Of a stretch of 64,000 bases of DNA, positions 34,908 through 44,004 are shown piece after piece. The stretch is from Caryophanales bacterium UBA6449. Lineage in GTDB: Bacteria > Bacillota_I > Bacilli_A > RFN20 > CAG-288. Numbering within the stretch: the first letter of the stretch is position 1; the number at the start of each line of letters is the position of its first letter. Location: the NCBI GenBank assembly GCA_002437105.1, contig DJOB01000004.1, positions 1-64,000 on the forward strand, in the 5' to 3' direction. The notes under the pieces are model-generated. The model was not told the origin of the DNA, searched no databases, and saw only the letters and a list, made by a program, of their open reading frames with translations. The position numbers and the translations under genes were made by a program.

Positions 34908-35779
34908 TGGATGGAATAATCGTTATCGATAAGAAGGCTGGTGTCACTTCGCGCGAGGTTGATAATAGGGCGAAGAAGCTCCTGGATGAGAGCGGTGTCG
35001 GTCATCTGGGAACGCTGGATCCATTTGCGACCGGTGTTTTGGTTTTGGGCGTGGGTCGGGGAACTAAGCTATTTCCCTTCATGGAGGATCTTCATAAGAC
35101 ATATAGGGCGGTTTTGGTGCTAGGAGAACGGAAGGATACGGGTGAGCTGTCCGGTCAGACTCTCGAGACGAAAGAGGTACCGCCGCTGAGCCGCGAGGCA
35201 GTGAGGAGCGTCCTCGCCGGATTCCTAGGTGTGATTCAACAGATTCCTCCGCAGTATTCGGCTAAGCACGTCGATGGCAAGAGGGCCTACGAGATCGCTA
35301 GGCAGGGTGGTAAGGTCGAGCTCAAACCGCAGACTGTCCACATCTATTCCATAGCTCTCGATGATCTGAGCGCTGGGCGGATCACTTTCACAGCGGAGGT
35401 TTCGCGCGGAACATACATCCGCACGCTCGGAGAAGATATCGCAGCCTGTCTCGGCACTGTGGGATACCTGGAGAGCTTGAGACGAACCGAGGTGGGACCA
35501 TTCAAGTGTGAGGAAGGCGTCGATATAGAGGCGATCAGCGATAAGTCCCTGCTGAGTTTGGAGGCTGCTTCAAGTTTTCTACCCACCGTGGTGGTTGAGG
35601 GGCTTCAGGAAAAGATGGCTGCCCAGGGTGGGCGCCTCTTTCTCGAATCCGAGGCCCCGCTTCTCCGGGTCCTCTCGTCGTCTCATCATCTGATGGGGAT
35701 TTACGGGAGAGAGAAGGGTGGCTCCTATCGTTGCTTGAGAGGCTTTGTAGGGAGCACCGCGCGCCTTTTGAAATCCTGA
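34907..35779 (+). CDS. truB: tRNA pseudouridine-55 synthase
   Basis: A 290-residue TruB that makes pseudouridine 55 in the T-loop of tRNAs. The catalytic motif is GHLGTLDPFATGVLVLGVG, with Asp in LDP, near residue 42. IDKKAGVTS opens the domain, IPPQYSAKHVDGKRAYE and SRGTYIRTLGEDIA follow. The C-terminal part corresponds to a PUA-like domain. In many Firmicutes truB sits after rbfA and before ribF; here it is coupled to an MgtC gene and no ribF follows. Confidence 0.94.
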   Translation: MDGIIVIDKKAGVTSREVDNRAKKLLDESGVGHLGTLDPFATGVLVLGVGRGTKLFPFMEDLHKTYRAVLVLGERKDTGELSGQTLETKEVPPLSREAVRSVLAGFLGVIQQIPPQYSAKHVDGKRAYEIARQGGKVELKPQTVHIYSIALDDLSAGRITFTAEVSRGTYIRTLGEDIAACLGTVGYLESLRRTEVGPFKCEEGVDIEAISDKSLLSLEAASSFLPTVVVEGLQEKMAAQGGRLFLESEAPLLRVLSSSHHLMGIYGREKGGSYRCLRGFVGSTARLLKS

Positions 35780-35831
35780 TTGTTTTATACTTAGTGACAG
35801 TGTGTCTCTGACGGTATATCGGGAGTTAACT

Positions 35832-36695
35832 ATGGCAAATATTGCTTCAGCGGGATGTCAGTTGATTGAAAACCAGTCTTTTTCGGGCGAGAGATCTCTA
35901 TTTGCTCGCCGCGATCTCAAGGTCGTCAAATGTACTTTTCTCGAAGGTGAGTCCCCATTGAAGGAGTGTAGAAACATCGAAGCGGTAGATTGTCTCTTCA
36001 CTTGGAAGTATCCGTTCTGGTACGGAAAGAATCTCCGGGTAGAGGGATGTACTTTCGATAATGAGGCGCATGCGGGAATCTGGTATTCGGAGGATTCAGA
36101 GTTCTCGAGATGCATCTTCAAGGAACCTAAGTGTATAAGGCACGCCAGTTCGATTTCCCTGGTCGACTGCCGCTTTGAGCAGGCGACCGAGACGCTCTGG
36201 TGGTGTGATCACATCGACGGGCGGAACCTGTTTCTGAAGGGTGACTACGTAGGGCTACAGACCGTCTCATCCACCTTCGATCACATCGAGATACAAGGCA
36301 ATTATCCCTTTGACGGAAGTAGAGATATCAAGATTACCAATTCTATTTTGAAGTCTAAGGACGCTTTTTGGAATTCGTCTTCGATCACCCTGGAGAACTG
36401 CACGATCGATGGCGAATACTTCGGCTGGAATTCCAAGGATATAACCCTCCGGCACTGCCTCATCAGATCCCACCAGGGCTTCTGCTATATGAGCGGAATA
36501 ACGCTGATCGATTGCACTATCGATAATAGCGACCTCACCTTTGAATACTCCTCTGGCTGCGATGTGCAGATCTCTTCCGGCGTCCTCGATCTGAAGAATC
36601 CCATCAGCGGGAAGTTCAGCGCTCCCGCCTATAAGGGGATTCTGCTCGATAGTCCCCGGGTGAAGAAGGATGAATTGACGATCGTTAAGAGGTGA
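35832..36695 (+). CDS. DUF3737 family beta-helix protein
   Basis: A 287-residue protein matching what I recall as DUF3737. It is made of repeated short strands with regularly spaced cysteines and hydrophobics (VVKCTFLEG, AVDCLFTWK, VEGCTFDNE, FSRCIFKEP, LVDCRFEQA, LENCTIDGE, LRHCLIRSH, LIDCTIDNS), a right-handed parallel beta-helix of about ten rungs. There is no signal peptide, so it is cytoplasmic. The function is unknown. GGGAG precedes the ATG at 35832. It lies 3 bp before a MalY-like lyase and is probably coexpressed. Confidence 0.85.
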   Translation: MANIASAGCQLIENQSFSGERSLFARRDLKVVKCTFLEGESPLKECRNIEAVDCLFTWKYPFWYGKNLRVEGCTFDNEAHAGIWYSEDSEFSRCIFKEPKCIRHASSISLVDCRFEQATETLWWCDHIDGRNLFLKGDYVGLQTVSSTFDHIEIQGNYPFDGSRDIKITNSILKSKDAFWNSSSITLENCTIDGEYFGWNSKDITLRHCLIRSHQGFCYMSGITLIDCTIDNSDLTFEYSSGCDVQISSGVLDLKNPISGKFSAPAYKGILLDSPRVKKDELTIVKR

Positions 36696-36698
36696 TCT

Positions 36699-37862
36699 AT
36701 GAAGTATGAATTTGATCGTCTGCCCGACCGGAGAGGTACCTACTCTTCCAAGTGGCATGTGAAACCGGGTGAGCTGCCCATGTGGGTGGCCGATATGGAT
36801 TTCGAGGTCTGCCCTGAGGTGCGAGAGACGCTGCAGCAGTTTCTCGATCAGAAGGTCTACGGCTATTCTGATCTCCCTGATCGGTGGGAGAAAAGCTATA
36901 TCGATTTCTATTGGAAACGGCATCAGCTGGCGATCCCCCAAGGTTCGCTCCTCTTTTCGCAGGGGGTGGTTCCCACGATCTCCTCAACTATCAGGGAACT
37001 GTCAAAACCGGGAGAACAAGTGGCGGTCCTCGTTCCTAACTACCATATCTTCTATCACTCTATCCTCAACGATGGTCGGGTGATCAGGCCGATCCGGATG
37101 AGTCTGATGGCCTCGGGATATCAGATCGACTGGTCGGCTCTAGAGGAGGCGTTCAAAGATCCGCGGTGCCCCGTATTCCTCTTCTCTAATCCGGCCAATC
37201 CCTTCGGAAGTATCTTCACGGCGGCTGATCTCCAGAGGATCGGAGAGCTCTCTAACCGGTTTGGCAAGTTTGTGATCAGCGATGAGATCCACGGGGAGAT
37301 CACTGAGCCCGGTTATAGCTACAATCCCTATTTCAAAGTTTCTGAAGCGGGAAAGAAGTATGGGGTCGTGTGTCTATCTCCGACCAAGGCCTTCAATATC
37401 GCGGGTCTGCAGACCAGCTCGGTTCTAGTCGAGGATGAGAAGCTGAGGGCGAGGATGGCTTTCGCCCTCAATCGAGATGAGCTGATGGAAGGTAATTTCT
37501 TCAGCTATGCGGTCTCTATCGCCTGTTTCGATAAGGGGGAAGCCTGGCTGGATCAGATGCGGGATTACGTCTTTAAAAACCGGAGGATAGCTGAGGACTA
37601 TATCGATAGGGAGATCCCTGAGCTTTGCTACGCCAAGGCCCATGCGACCTACCTCATGTGGATCGATGCGACCGCGCTTCCGAAAGCGGGCGAGTTTGCT
37701 AGCTTCCTGCGGGAGAAGACGGGTTTATACCTCAGCGATGGTAGCGTCTTCGGCGAGGATGGGAAGGGTTTCTTGCGGATGAATCTCGCCACTTCTAAGG
37801 AACTCCTCCGCGACGGTCTGCAAAGGCTGAAAGAGGGCGTCAGACTAGCTGTGGCCCGATAG
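36699..37862 (+). CDS. PLP-dependent C-S lyase / aminotransferase, MalY/PatB type
   Basis: A 387-residue fold-type I PLP enzyme. The opening (FDRLPDRRGTYSSKWH ... LPMWVADMDFEVCPEV) is characteristic of MalY/PatB cystathionine beta-lyases. The cofactor motifs are NPANPFG, ISDEIHGEI (Asp to the PLP ring) and the Schiff-base Lys in SPTKAFNIAGLQTS. The C-terminal FLRMNLATSKELL holds the substrate-carboxylate Arg. It probably splits cystathionine or cysteine conjugates to pyruvate, ammonia and a thiol. AGAGGTGATCT precedes the ATG. Confidence 0.9.
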   Translation: MKYEFDRLPDRRGTYSSKWHVKPGELPMWVADMDFEVCPEVRETLQQFLDQKVYGYSDLPDRWEKSYIDFYWKRHQLAIPQGSLLFSQGVVPTISSTIRELSKPGEQVAVLVPNYHIFYHSILNDGRVIRPIRMSLMASGYQIDWSALEEAFKDPRCPVFLFSNPANPFGSIFTAADLQRIGELSNRFGKFVISDEIHGEITEPGYSYNPYFKVSEAGKKYGVVCLSPTKAFNIAGLQTSSVLVEDEKLRARMAFALNRDELMEGNFFSYAVSIACFDKGEAWLDQMRDYVFKNRRIAEDYIDREIPELCYAKAHATYLMWIDATALPKAGEFASFLREKTGLYLSDGSVFGEDGKGFLRMNLATSKELLRDGLQRLKEGVRLAVAR

Positions 37863-37917
37863 CTGGAGAAGCGGGGCTCATATTGCTATAGAATCTCTTC
37901 CGGATGGGAGCTGAGAG

Positions 37918-38400
37918 ATGTCACAAAGAGGTATCGTGAGAGAAGTATTTCGCTGGTTGTCCCTCATCTGTTTTGTGGGTCTTTGTCTCCTCATCATGGT
38001 TGAGGCGGGGATGGATGGCCAGGTCAGTTCCGATCAGTCCGAGGCGGTGAGCAAGCCCATCTATGATGCGATAGGCGGGGCCGAGAGCGGGTTGGATTTC
38101 GACCATCTAGTCTTCCTGGTCCGCAAGATACTCGGTCACTTCGGACTCTTCGGGTTGACCGGCGGACTGGGAATGCTCTTCATCACGCTGAGCTTCAAGG
38201 GGGCGGGTCTGAGGACTCTAGCCACCTTCGGCAATCTGGTTATCGGCTCGCTTCTAGCGCTCTTCTCCGAGCTGGAGCAGGGGATGACGATGGGACGCGG
38301 GCCTTCGCTTCACGATGTAGTTATCGATGCCTGCGGCTTTTTCACCGTAGTGATCATCTGGTACCTCATCATTCTCGGATTCTCTCTATCGAAGCAATAG
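37918..38400 (+). CDS. VanZ-like membrane protein
   Basis: A 160-residue protein with four spans and the VanZ pattern: DHLVFLVRKILGHFGLFG (the RKxxHf motif), then LLALFSELEQGMTMGRGPSLHDVVIDACG (the E-Q-gR-D-D-G motif). VanZ proteins are linked to low-level teicoplanin resistance or phosphate/lipid metabolism, but their mechanism is unclear. GGGAG precedes the ATG. It follows the MalY gene by 55 bp and converges on thpR. Confidence 0.8.
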   Translation: MSQRGIVREVFRWLSLICFVGLCLLIMVEAGMDGQVSSDQSEAVSKPIYDAIGGAESGLDFDHLVFLVRKILGHFGLFGLTGGLGMLFITLSFKGAGLRTLATFGNLVIGSLLALFSELEQGMTMGRGPSLHDVVIDACGFFTVVIIWYLIILGFSLSKQ

Positions 38401-38438
38401 GCAGAGAAAGCGCGAGTGGGGTGCGTTTTAGTCGCGAC

Positions 38439-38984
38439 CTAGCGAGGTGAAGGATCTTTCCAGGGAAGATAGGTAGGTTTATCCATCCCCAGGATGGATT
38501 CGTAGAGAACGGCATCCTTTACTGTTAAAGGTAGCTGTGAGACAGGTATATCGAGTATGGTGCGATCCACCAGCTTCACTCTTCTGAATAGGGTGATATG
38601 GGGAGTGTAGAGGAGCGGTTGATCGGTCTGGATTATTGCGGCCGCTCTCAATCTCTCTATATGTTGGCGCCAACTCTCCTCTAGGGCGGGCTCCTTCTTT
38701 AAGATGAGGACGAGGCAGCGTGCTCTTTCAAAGAGAGTTATTCGGTCAGCTGTCAGGTGGAGGCCGGTGACGGTCTTAGAAGTATCCTTAGCGATCTGAT
38801 CAGCGGCTAGACAGGTCTTGGTGTCGCTGTTTCCGAGGAAGTACAGGGTAGAGTGGAGGGCGGATCCGGGGATGGGGACCCCGTGAAGACCCAGCGTGCC
38901 GATCCTTCTCTGAATCTCCTCTATCCTCTCTATCGAGGTGTCATCGAACCTTAGGGCGGTAAAGACTCGCTGTGTTTTTTCCAT
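38439..38984 (-). CDS. thpR: RNA 2',3'-cyclic phosphodiesterase (2H family)
   Basis: A 181-residue 2H phosphoesterase. The two catalytic motifs are HSTLYFLG (near 44) and HITLFRR (near 128), spaced as in ThpR/LigT. It opens 2',3'-cyclic phosphates on RNA ends and in vitro joins 2'-5' ends. RVFTALRFDD at the start is the usual first strand. The ribosome site is weak (AGAGAG). It sits beyond the rbfA terminator, so it is probably transcribed separately. Confidence 0.88.
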   Translation of the reverse strand: MEKTQRVFTALRFDDTSIERIEEIQRRIGTLGLHGVPIPGSALHSTLYFLGNSDTKTCLAADQIAKDTSKTVTGLHLTADRITLFERARCLVLILKKEPALEESWRQHIERLRAAAIIQTDQPLLYTPHITLFRRVKLVDRTILDIPVSQLPLTVKDAVLYESILGMDKPTYLPWKDPSPR

Positions 38985-39004
38985 CGATTTCTCTCTCTAA
39001 GATA

Positions 39005-39027
39005 AAACCCCAGCGCTGCTGGGGTTT
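39005..39027 (-). terminator. Intrinsic terminator after rbfA
   Basis: AAACCCCAGC (39005-39014) pairs with GCTGGGGTTT (39018-39027). The minus strand continues into a short T-run. It ends the rimP-nusA-infB-rbfA operon. Confidence 0.88.
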
Positions 39028-39031
39028 CTCA

Positions 39032-39406
39032 TTACTTCTTGTCGGGGATATCGTCGATCGTCTTGGGCTTGGCATTGAGGGCATCATCGAGCAGAGCGTC
39101 GATCTTGGCTCCCTGATCGAATAGGTCATCCTTCTTGAAGATGATATCGGGAACCTTGTAGATGCTCATCATCTTGGCCAGCCGCGATCTGATCATGCCC
39201 TTATTTCGCGTGAGGTACTTGAGCAGAGCGTCCGTCTTCTCCTTCTGCAGGTGGGTGACATAGACGGTGGCGAGGGAGTTATCGGAGTTCAGTCGTACCT
39301 CGTTGATGGAAGCGAGCTGGCATATCGGATTCTTGAGCTCGGAGAGGATGATCTCTGAGATGTTCTTGAAGACCAGCTGCGCTACTCTTTTTCTCTTGTC
39401 TGCCAT
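39032..39406 (-). CDS. rbfA: Ribosome-binding factor A
   Basis: A 124-residue cold-shock and 30S maturation factor. The start KRKRVAQLVFKNISEIILSEL and the KH-like SINEVRLNSDNSLATVYVTHL region match RbfA. The family's usual late PxIxF motif is VPDIIFKKD. The start codon overlaps the infB stop by one base (TGATG). It is the last gene of the operon. Confidence 0.93.
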   Translation of the reverse strand: MADKRKRVAQLVFKNISEIILSELKNPICQLASINEVRLNSDNSLATVYVTHLQKEKTDALLKYLTRNKGMIRSRLAKMMSIYKVPDIIFKKDDLFDQGAKIDALLDDALNAKPKTIDDIPDKK

Positions 39407-41250
39407 CAGTCGCTTCTAACCTCCTCCAGGCCGAAAGCCTCGATCACATCACCGACAGTGAATTTGAAGTTGGAGCAGAGAGTGAGTCCGCATTCAGTCT
39501 TGGTCGCAGCCTCTTTGATATCGTCCTTGATATGTTTGAGACTGGAGATCTTCGTCGTCTCGACGACCTGCTGTTCCCGCACGATGCGGACCTGCGCGCC
39601 ATTGGGGATCTTGCCGTCGGTGACGTAGCAGCCCGCGATGGATCCCGCCTTGTTGGACTTGAATACAGCCCGCACCTCAGCGTGACCGTAGACGACCTCC
39701 TTATAGGTGGGTTTGAGCAGGCCCTTCATCGCCTTGGTTATATCGTCGATCAGCTGATAGATGATGTTGTAGTTCCGGATCTCGATCTTCTTCTGCTTGG
39801 CGAGGTCCAGGGCCAGGGACGAGGTGCGCGTATTGAAGGTGATGATGAGACCGTGGCTGGCTTCGGCTAGCACGACATCGCCCTCGGTCACCTCACCGGT
39901 CGCGCAGCGGATCAGGTTGGTCTTGACGGAAGGGACCGCGATCTTGGTGATAGCTTCCTTCAGAGCCTCGGCGGTTCCCTGGGTATCGGTCTTCACTACC
40001 AGGTTGAGGACCTGCTCGTCGCTGTCCTCGCTCATCATGGAGAGAGCGTTGGCGAGGGTGACGCCCTGCGCGTTGCTCTTCGCCAGCGACTTAGCGGCTC
40101 GAGCCGCCGCGATCTCCTTGGCTTTCTTCTCGTCAGCGAAGGCGCGGAAGGAGTCGCCCGCGGTGGGGACACCGCTCAGTCCGATGATGGAGACGGGGGT
40201 GGAAGGACCGGCGGACTTGAGCTGCTTTCCGTACTCGTTGGTCATCCTTCTGACCTTGCAGAAGTAGGTGCCGACGACGATGCAGTCTCCGACATGGAGG
40301 GTGCCGTTCTGGACGAGCAGAGTCGCCTTCGCACCTTCGCGGCGATCGAGACCCGCCTCGATCACCGTTCCTTCCGCCATCCGGGAGGGATTGGCTTTCA
40401 GCTCCAGCAACTCGGCGAGGGTCAGGACGTTCTCCAGCAGATTGTCCACCCCTTCACCCGTCCGAGCGGAGATGCGGCAGCAGATCGTGTCGCCACCCCA
40501 CTCCTCCGGGTTGAGTCCCAGACCTGCGAGCTCGGAGAGGACGCGGTCCGGATTCGCTCCGGGCTTGTCGCACTTGTTGATGGCGACGATGATGGGGAGC
40601 TTAGCGGCGCGGGCGTGATCGATAGCCTCGCGCGTCTGCGGCATGACGCCATCGTCCGCGGCGACGACCAGGATGGCGATATCGCCGATCTTGGCGCCCC
40701 GGGCGCGCATGGCGGTGAAGGCCTCGTGGCCCGGAGTATCGAGGATGGTGATCTTCTTGCCTTTGATGTCCTTCTGGTAGGCACCGATCTCCTGGGTGAT
40801 GCCACCGGCCTCGCCCAGGGCGACGCTGGAGTGGCGTATCCGGTCGATGAGCGTGGTCTTTCCGTGATCGACGTGTCCCATGACGGTGATTACCGGGGGC
40901 CTCTCGACCAGTTTGGAAGGATCGTCGGGTTCCTCAGCGGTGAAATCCGTCGGGTCGACCGGGGCCTTGCGCTCGAAGTCGATGTTGTTCTCCAAGCAGA
41001 CCTCAGCGATGCTCTCATCGTCCAGGACGGTGTTCATCGTGGTGATCTTGCCTTTGAGGAAGAAGAACTTGACGATATCGGCCGGGCGGATACTCAACTT
41101 CTTGGAGAGCTCTTCGACGGTGATATCTCCCTCGTATGTGAACTTGCCGTTCTTCACCTCTCCGGTGCCTTTGTGGCGCTTGGGAGCATCCTCGTGCTGA
41201 TGGGGAACATAGCCGGTACGCTTCTTTATCTGTCTGGATTTAGTGCTCAT
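39406..41250 (-). CDS. infB: Translation initiation factor IF-2
   Basis: A 614-residue IF-2 that delivers fMet-tRNA to the 30S subunit. The G-domain begins near residue 120: G1 [10 protein letters not shown]2 the [10 protein letters not shown] region, G3 DTPGHEAF, G4 NKCDKPG. Domains II to IV follow in full. The N-terminal region is short (about 115 residues) with one IF2_N module ([24 protein letters not shown]), compared with long N-extensions in many bacteria. No initiation signal conflicts were seen. It follows nusA by about 70 bp and overlaps rbfA. Confidence 0.96.
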   Translation of the reverse strand: MSTKSRQIKKRTGYVPHQHEDAPKRHKGTGEVKNGKFTYEGDITVEELSKKLSIRPADIVKFFFLKGKITTMNTVLDDESIAEVCLENNIDFERKAPVDPTDFTAEEPDDPSKLVERPPVITVMGHVDHGKTTLIDRIRHSSVALGEAGGITQEIGAYQKDIKGKKITILDTPGHEAFTAMRARGAKIGDIAILVVAADDGVMPQTREAIDHARAAKLPIIVAINKCDKPGANPDRVLSELAGLGLNPEEWGGDTICCRISARTGEGVDNLLENVLTLAELLELKANPSRMAEGTVIEAGLDRREGAKATLLVQNGTLHVGDCIVVGTYFCKVRRMTNEYGKQLKSAGPSTPVSIIGLSGVPTAGDSFRAFADEKKAKEIAAARAAKSLAKSNAQGVTLANALSMMSEDSDEQVLNLVVKTDTQGTAEALKEAITKIAVPSVKTNLIRCATGEVTEGDVVLAEASHGLIITFNTRTSSLALDLAKQKKIEIRNYNIIYQLIDDITKAMKGLLKPTYKEVVYGHAEVRAVFKSNKAGSIAGCYVTDGKIPNGAQVRIVREQQVVETTKISSLKHIKDDIKEAATKTECGLTLCSNFKFTVGDVIEAFGLEEVRSD

Positions 41251-41319
41251 AAACCCTCCTTCCTTGCGGCGCTGATCGGATCTGCTTCACGTCTCGTCTA
41301 CTTCTAGATGAGGGGAAAT

Positions 41320-43323
41320 CTACTTCTTATCATTGTTGTCATCGTAGTAGGAGTCGTCATCGTAGATATCATCGCTGTCATCGTAGACGTTGGAATCGTC
41401 GTCGTTCTGGTCCTCCTCGTTGAGCTTAGCCAGCTCTTCGGGAGTGTAGATGGGCATGGCGTTCTGGATGGGAGTCTTGATCTCCTTCTCAGGCTTCTCG
41501 GACTGGTTCTCCTTCTCCTTGCGCTTCTTCCAGTTGGGACGGGAGGTAGGCTTGCGCGTGCGCTCTCTCTCGACTTCCTCCTCCAGAGCGGAGAGCGAGA
41601 CCCGGCGACGACCGGTGATGGCGACGTGCTCCACCGGCTCTTCGTCTTCCTTCTTGGCGTGCGCTTCAACAGCCGGAGCAGCCGCCGCAGGAGCAGCAGC
41701 CGCGGCGGGCTGAGTCACCGGGGCAGAAACGGCGGGCGCCACCGGCGCAGCGACGGGAGCAGCGGGCTGTTCGACCGTCTCCTTCTTGGCCTCGACGGCG
41801 GGAGCGACCGTCTCCGTTGCTGCGGGAGCAGCGACGGGCTGGGTCTTCTCGACAGCGGGCGCGGCGGTGACAGGCGCAGCGGGAGCTTGAGCCTTAGCGG
41901 CCTCAGCTTCCTCTCTAGCCTTGAGTAGAGCCTCCTGCTCGTGGCGCGCCTTGACCATGCTGAGGACGTCGGAACGGGTCAGATAGTCGATGCCCTGGCT
42001 CTTCGCCTCATCCTCTTCGAGGACGGAGATCTGGTAGCCGCAGAGGCGACCGGCCAGCATGACGTTGGATCCCCGCTTACCGACAGCTCTCTTCTTCCCG
42101 TTATTTTCGCAGACCACGTAGATCGAAGGACGGTCGTCCCGGCGCCTGGATCCGCGGTCGTCGAACCTCCTCTCGCTCGCGGCCGGCTGGCTGGTGGCCC
42201 GGACTTTGAAGCCGAGGATCTCCGCGGGCTTGAAGGCCTCGAACAGCCTCAGCTCCGGATCCTCGTACCAGCGCGAGATATCCAGGGACTCGTTATCCTT
42301 GGTAGAGGAGCGGACCGCGGAGGTGCGGATACCGCCCTTACCGGTGCAGGCACCGACCGGATCGACATCGGGGTTGGTGGAGGAGACCATGATCTTGGTG
42401 CGGATACCGGGCATGCGGGCGGATCTCTCGATCTTCACCGTGCCGTCCTGAAGCTCGGGGACATCGGCGGTCAACAGGGCTCTCATGTAGCCGTCGGAGG
42501 TGCGCGAGATGCTGAGCGAGGGGTGTCCATCGAACTCGGTCACGCCGCTGAGATAGACGGTGACGCGCTCGCCGATCTCGAATCTCTCGCCGGCCTTGTT
42601 CCTATTGCCGCCGATGGTGTCCTGATTGGACAGGACGCCGGTGGTGTCGGCGTCGAACCGCAGAGTGTAGCCGAGGTTGGAGTCGATGCTCTCGACGGTA
42701 CCGGTGATGTTGGTTCCGATGCGATTGGCGAACTTGTCCATGATCGTCTGTTTGGCACGATCAGCCATCTTCTGGTGTATGGACGAGATGGCAGACTTGA
42801 TAAAGGAGGCACCGAACATGTCGTTAGTCAGATCGGAGCGCAGGTAGAAGATGTGTCCGGGCTCGACGATCTGGCCCTCTCTGACGATCTTGTTGCCGTA
42901 GGAGTCCTCATCGTCGTCGGCGTACTCCTTCGCCTCCTCCAGCGACATCTGGGTGTAGTCATCCTCGATGTCATCGTCGGTGGGGACGATCATCTTTCCA
43001 TCCCAGAACTGGATGTTGCCGCTCTCCCAGTCGATATCGATATCGGCCAGCAGATCCTTGGAGTTGTCGATCGTCGGACCAGCCATGATGTCGCGCGCGG
43101 CATTGCGTCCCTTGCTGCGGCTGAGCTGGTAACCGTGCTCGCGCGCCCAGATATCCTTGTAGGCCTTGAGCAGGGAGCTCTTGATGATCTCCTTGGTGGT
43201 GGAGGGGTCGATGTGGAAATCCTGAGAGATGCCCATCGCGGCTGAATTGAGAGCCTTGATGTCGATCTTCAGATCCCAGTTGGAGGTGGGAAGGGGTTTG
43301 TTTGCAGTAGTCTTCTTAGGCAT
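41320..43323 (-). CDS. nusA: Transcription factor NusA with long low-complexity tail
   Basis: A 667-residue NusA, much longer than the 370-odd residues of typical Firmicutes NusA. It has the N-terminal RNA-polymerase-binding domain with an acidic insert (about 100-150), the S1 domain (about 200-275), and two KH domains (about 280-460) with ACTGKGGIRTSAV and VGKRGSNVMLAGRLCGYQISVL. Then comes a charged helix, about 120 residues rich in Ala/Pro/Val, a basic stretch (RPNWKKRKEKE) and a very acidic Asp/Tyr/Asn tail. The ATG at 43323 is favoured because AAAGGA abuts the earlier ATG too closely. It controls pausing, termination and antitermination. Confidence 0.92.
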   Translation of the reverse strand: MPKKTTANKPLPTSNWDLKIDIKALNSAAMGISQDFHIDPSTTKEIIKSSLLKAYKDIWAREHGYQLSRSKGRNAARDIMAGPTIDNSKDLLADIDIDWESGNIQFWDGKMIVPTDDDIEDDYTQMSLEEAKEYADDDEDSYGNKIVREGQIVEPGHIFYLRSDLTNDMFGASFIKSAISSIHQKMADRAKQTIMDKFANRIGTNITGTVESIDSNLGYTLRFDADTTGVLSNQDTIGGNRNKAGERFEIGERVTVYLSGVTEFDGHPSLSISRTSDGYMRALLTADVPELQDGTVKIERSARMPGIRTKIMVSSTNPDVDPVGACTGKGGIRTSAVRSSTKDNESLDISRWYEDPELRLFEAFKPAEILGFKVRATSQPAASERRFDDRGSRRRDDRPSIYVVCENNGKKRAVGKRGSNVMLAGRLCGYQISVLEEDEAKSQGIDYLTRSDVLSMVKARHEQEALLKAREEAEAAKAQAPAAPVTAAPAVEKTQPVAAPAATETVAPAVEAKKETVEQPAAPVAAPVAPAVSAPVTQPAAAAAPAAAAPAVEAHAKKEDEEPVEHVAITGRRRVSLSALEEEVERERTRKPTSRPNWKKRKEKENQSEKPEKEIKTPIQNAMPIYTPEELAKLNEEDQNDDDSNVYDDSDDIYDDDSYYDDNNDKK

Positions 43324-43381
43324 TTTGTGCATTCCTTTCAGTATTGATCTTCTCTCGGTGAAGCATCATGAAATTCGCTCA

Positions 43382-43846
43382 TCAGATATGTACTTTGAAA
43401 CGGCAGTGGAGGATGCTCTCGTAGGGCAGGCGGTACATCTTTCGGCGCCCCTTGATGAAGCGCTTGAGGACCAGGGTCTGACCGTCGAAGCTCTCGATGG
43501 TGCCCTCCGCCTTCTCGCCCTGGGGAAGAGCGGTGGATTCGACCTCGATGTAGCGGTCTAGAACCTTGGGGATATCCTCCTTGGGAAACTCCCGCTCGGC
43601 GCCGGGCGAAGCGACATCCAGCGTATAGGGCGTAGAGAGCTCGGGCAGCTTGTCCAGCTCCTCCCCCAGCTTCTGGGAGTAGGCTTCGACATCGTCTAGA
43701 CCGATGCGGTAGTCCTTGTCGATGCAGACTTCCAGAAACTCGGTCTGTCCCTCTCTGTAGGCGCGGATGGAATAGAACTGGTATCCCATCTCCTCTGCAG
43801 TCTTTCTAGCTGCCTTCTCGGCAGCCGAGAGCGCTGTCTTCTCCAT
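43382..43846 (-). CDS. rimP: Ribosome maturation factor RimP
   Basis: A 154-residue 30S maturation factor. Residues 1-80 form the alpha/beta N-domain (FYSIRAYREGQTEFLEVCID). LDVASPGAERE is the family signature (usually VSSPGxxR), and the C-terminal Sm-like barrel follows. The start at 43846 is set by GGAGG seven bases upstream; an upstream open frame has no family similarity. It is the first gene of the rimP-nusA-infB-rbfA operon. Confidence 0.92.
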   Translation of the reverse strand: MEKTALSAAEKAARKTAEEMGYQFYSIRAYREGQTEFLEVCIDKDYRIGLDDVEAYSQKLGEELDKLPELSTPYTLDVASPGAEREFPKEDIPKVLDRYIEVESTALPQGEKAEGTIESFDGQTLVLKRFIKGRRKMYRLPYESILHCRFKVHI

Positions 43847-43868
43847 TCTCAACCTCCGTGAAAGCAAA

Positions 43869-43890
43869 GGGCGAGCCATCAGGCCCGCCC
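43869..43890 (-). promoter_or_regulatory. Hairpin in the rimP leader
   Basis: GGGCGAGCC (43869-43877) pairs with GGCCCGCCC (43882-43890), 9 bp with one wobble, 22 bp before the rimP start codon on the minus strand and followed by TTTGCTTT. Position and shape resemble the rimP-leader element found before rimP in many Firmicutes, possibly an attenuator sensed by NusA. The U-tract is poor. Confidence 0.55.
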
Positions 43891-44004
43891 TAAACTTTCG
43901 ATTTAGTGCATATTCCGCTGAACGGAACAAGGAAAATATATCACAAATCCCTTTGTAGTAATAACTTTTTTCCTGGATTAGTGGATGAATCCGCTCTCTA
44001 AAGG

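Noticed and set aside
41308..43245. Long open frames on the opposite strand of nusA
   Set aside because: They mirror the biased codon use of nusA (Ala, Asp, Glu codons) and show low-complexity composition; no family recognised.
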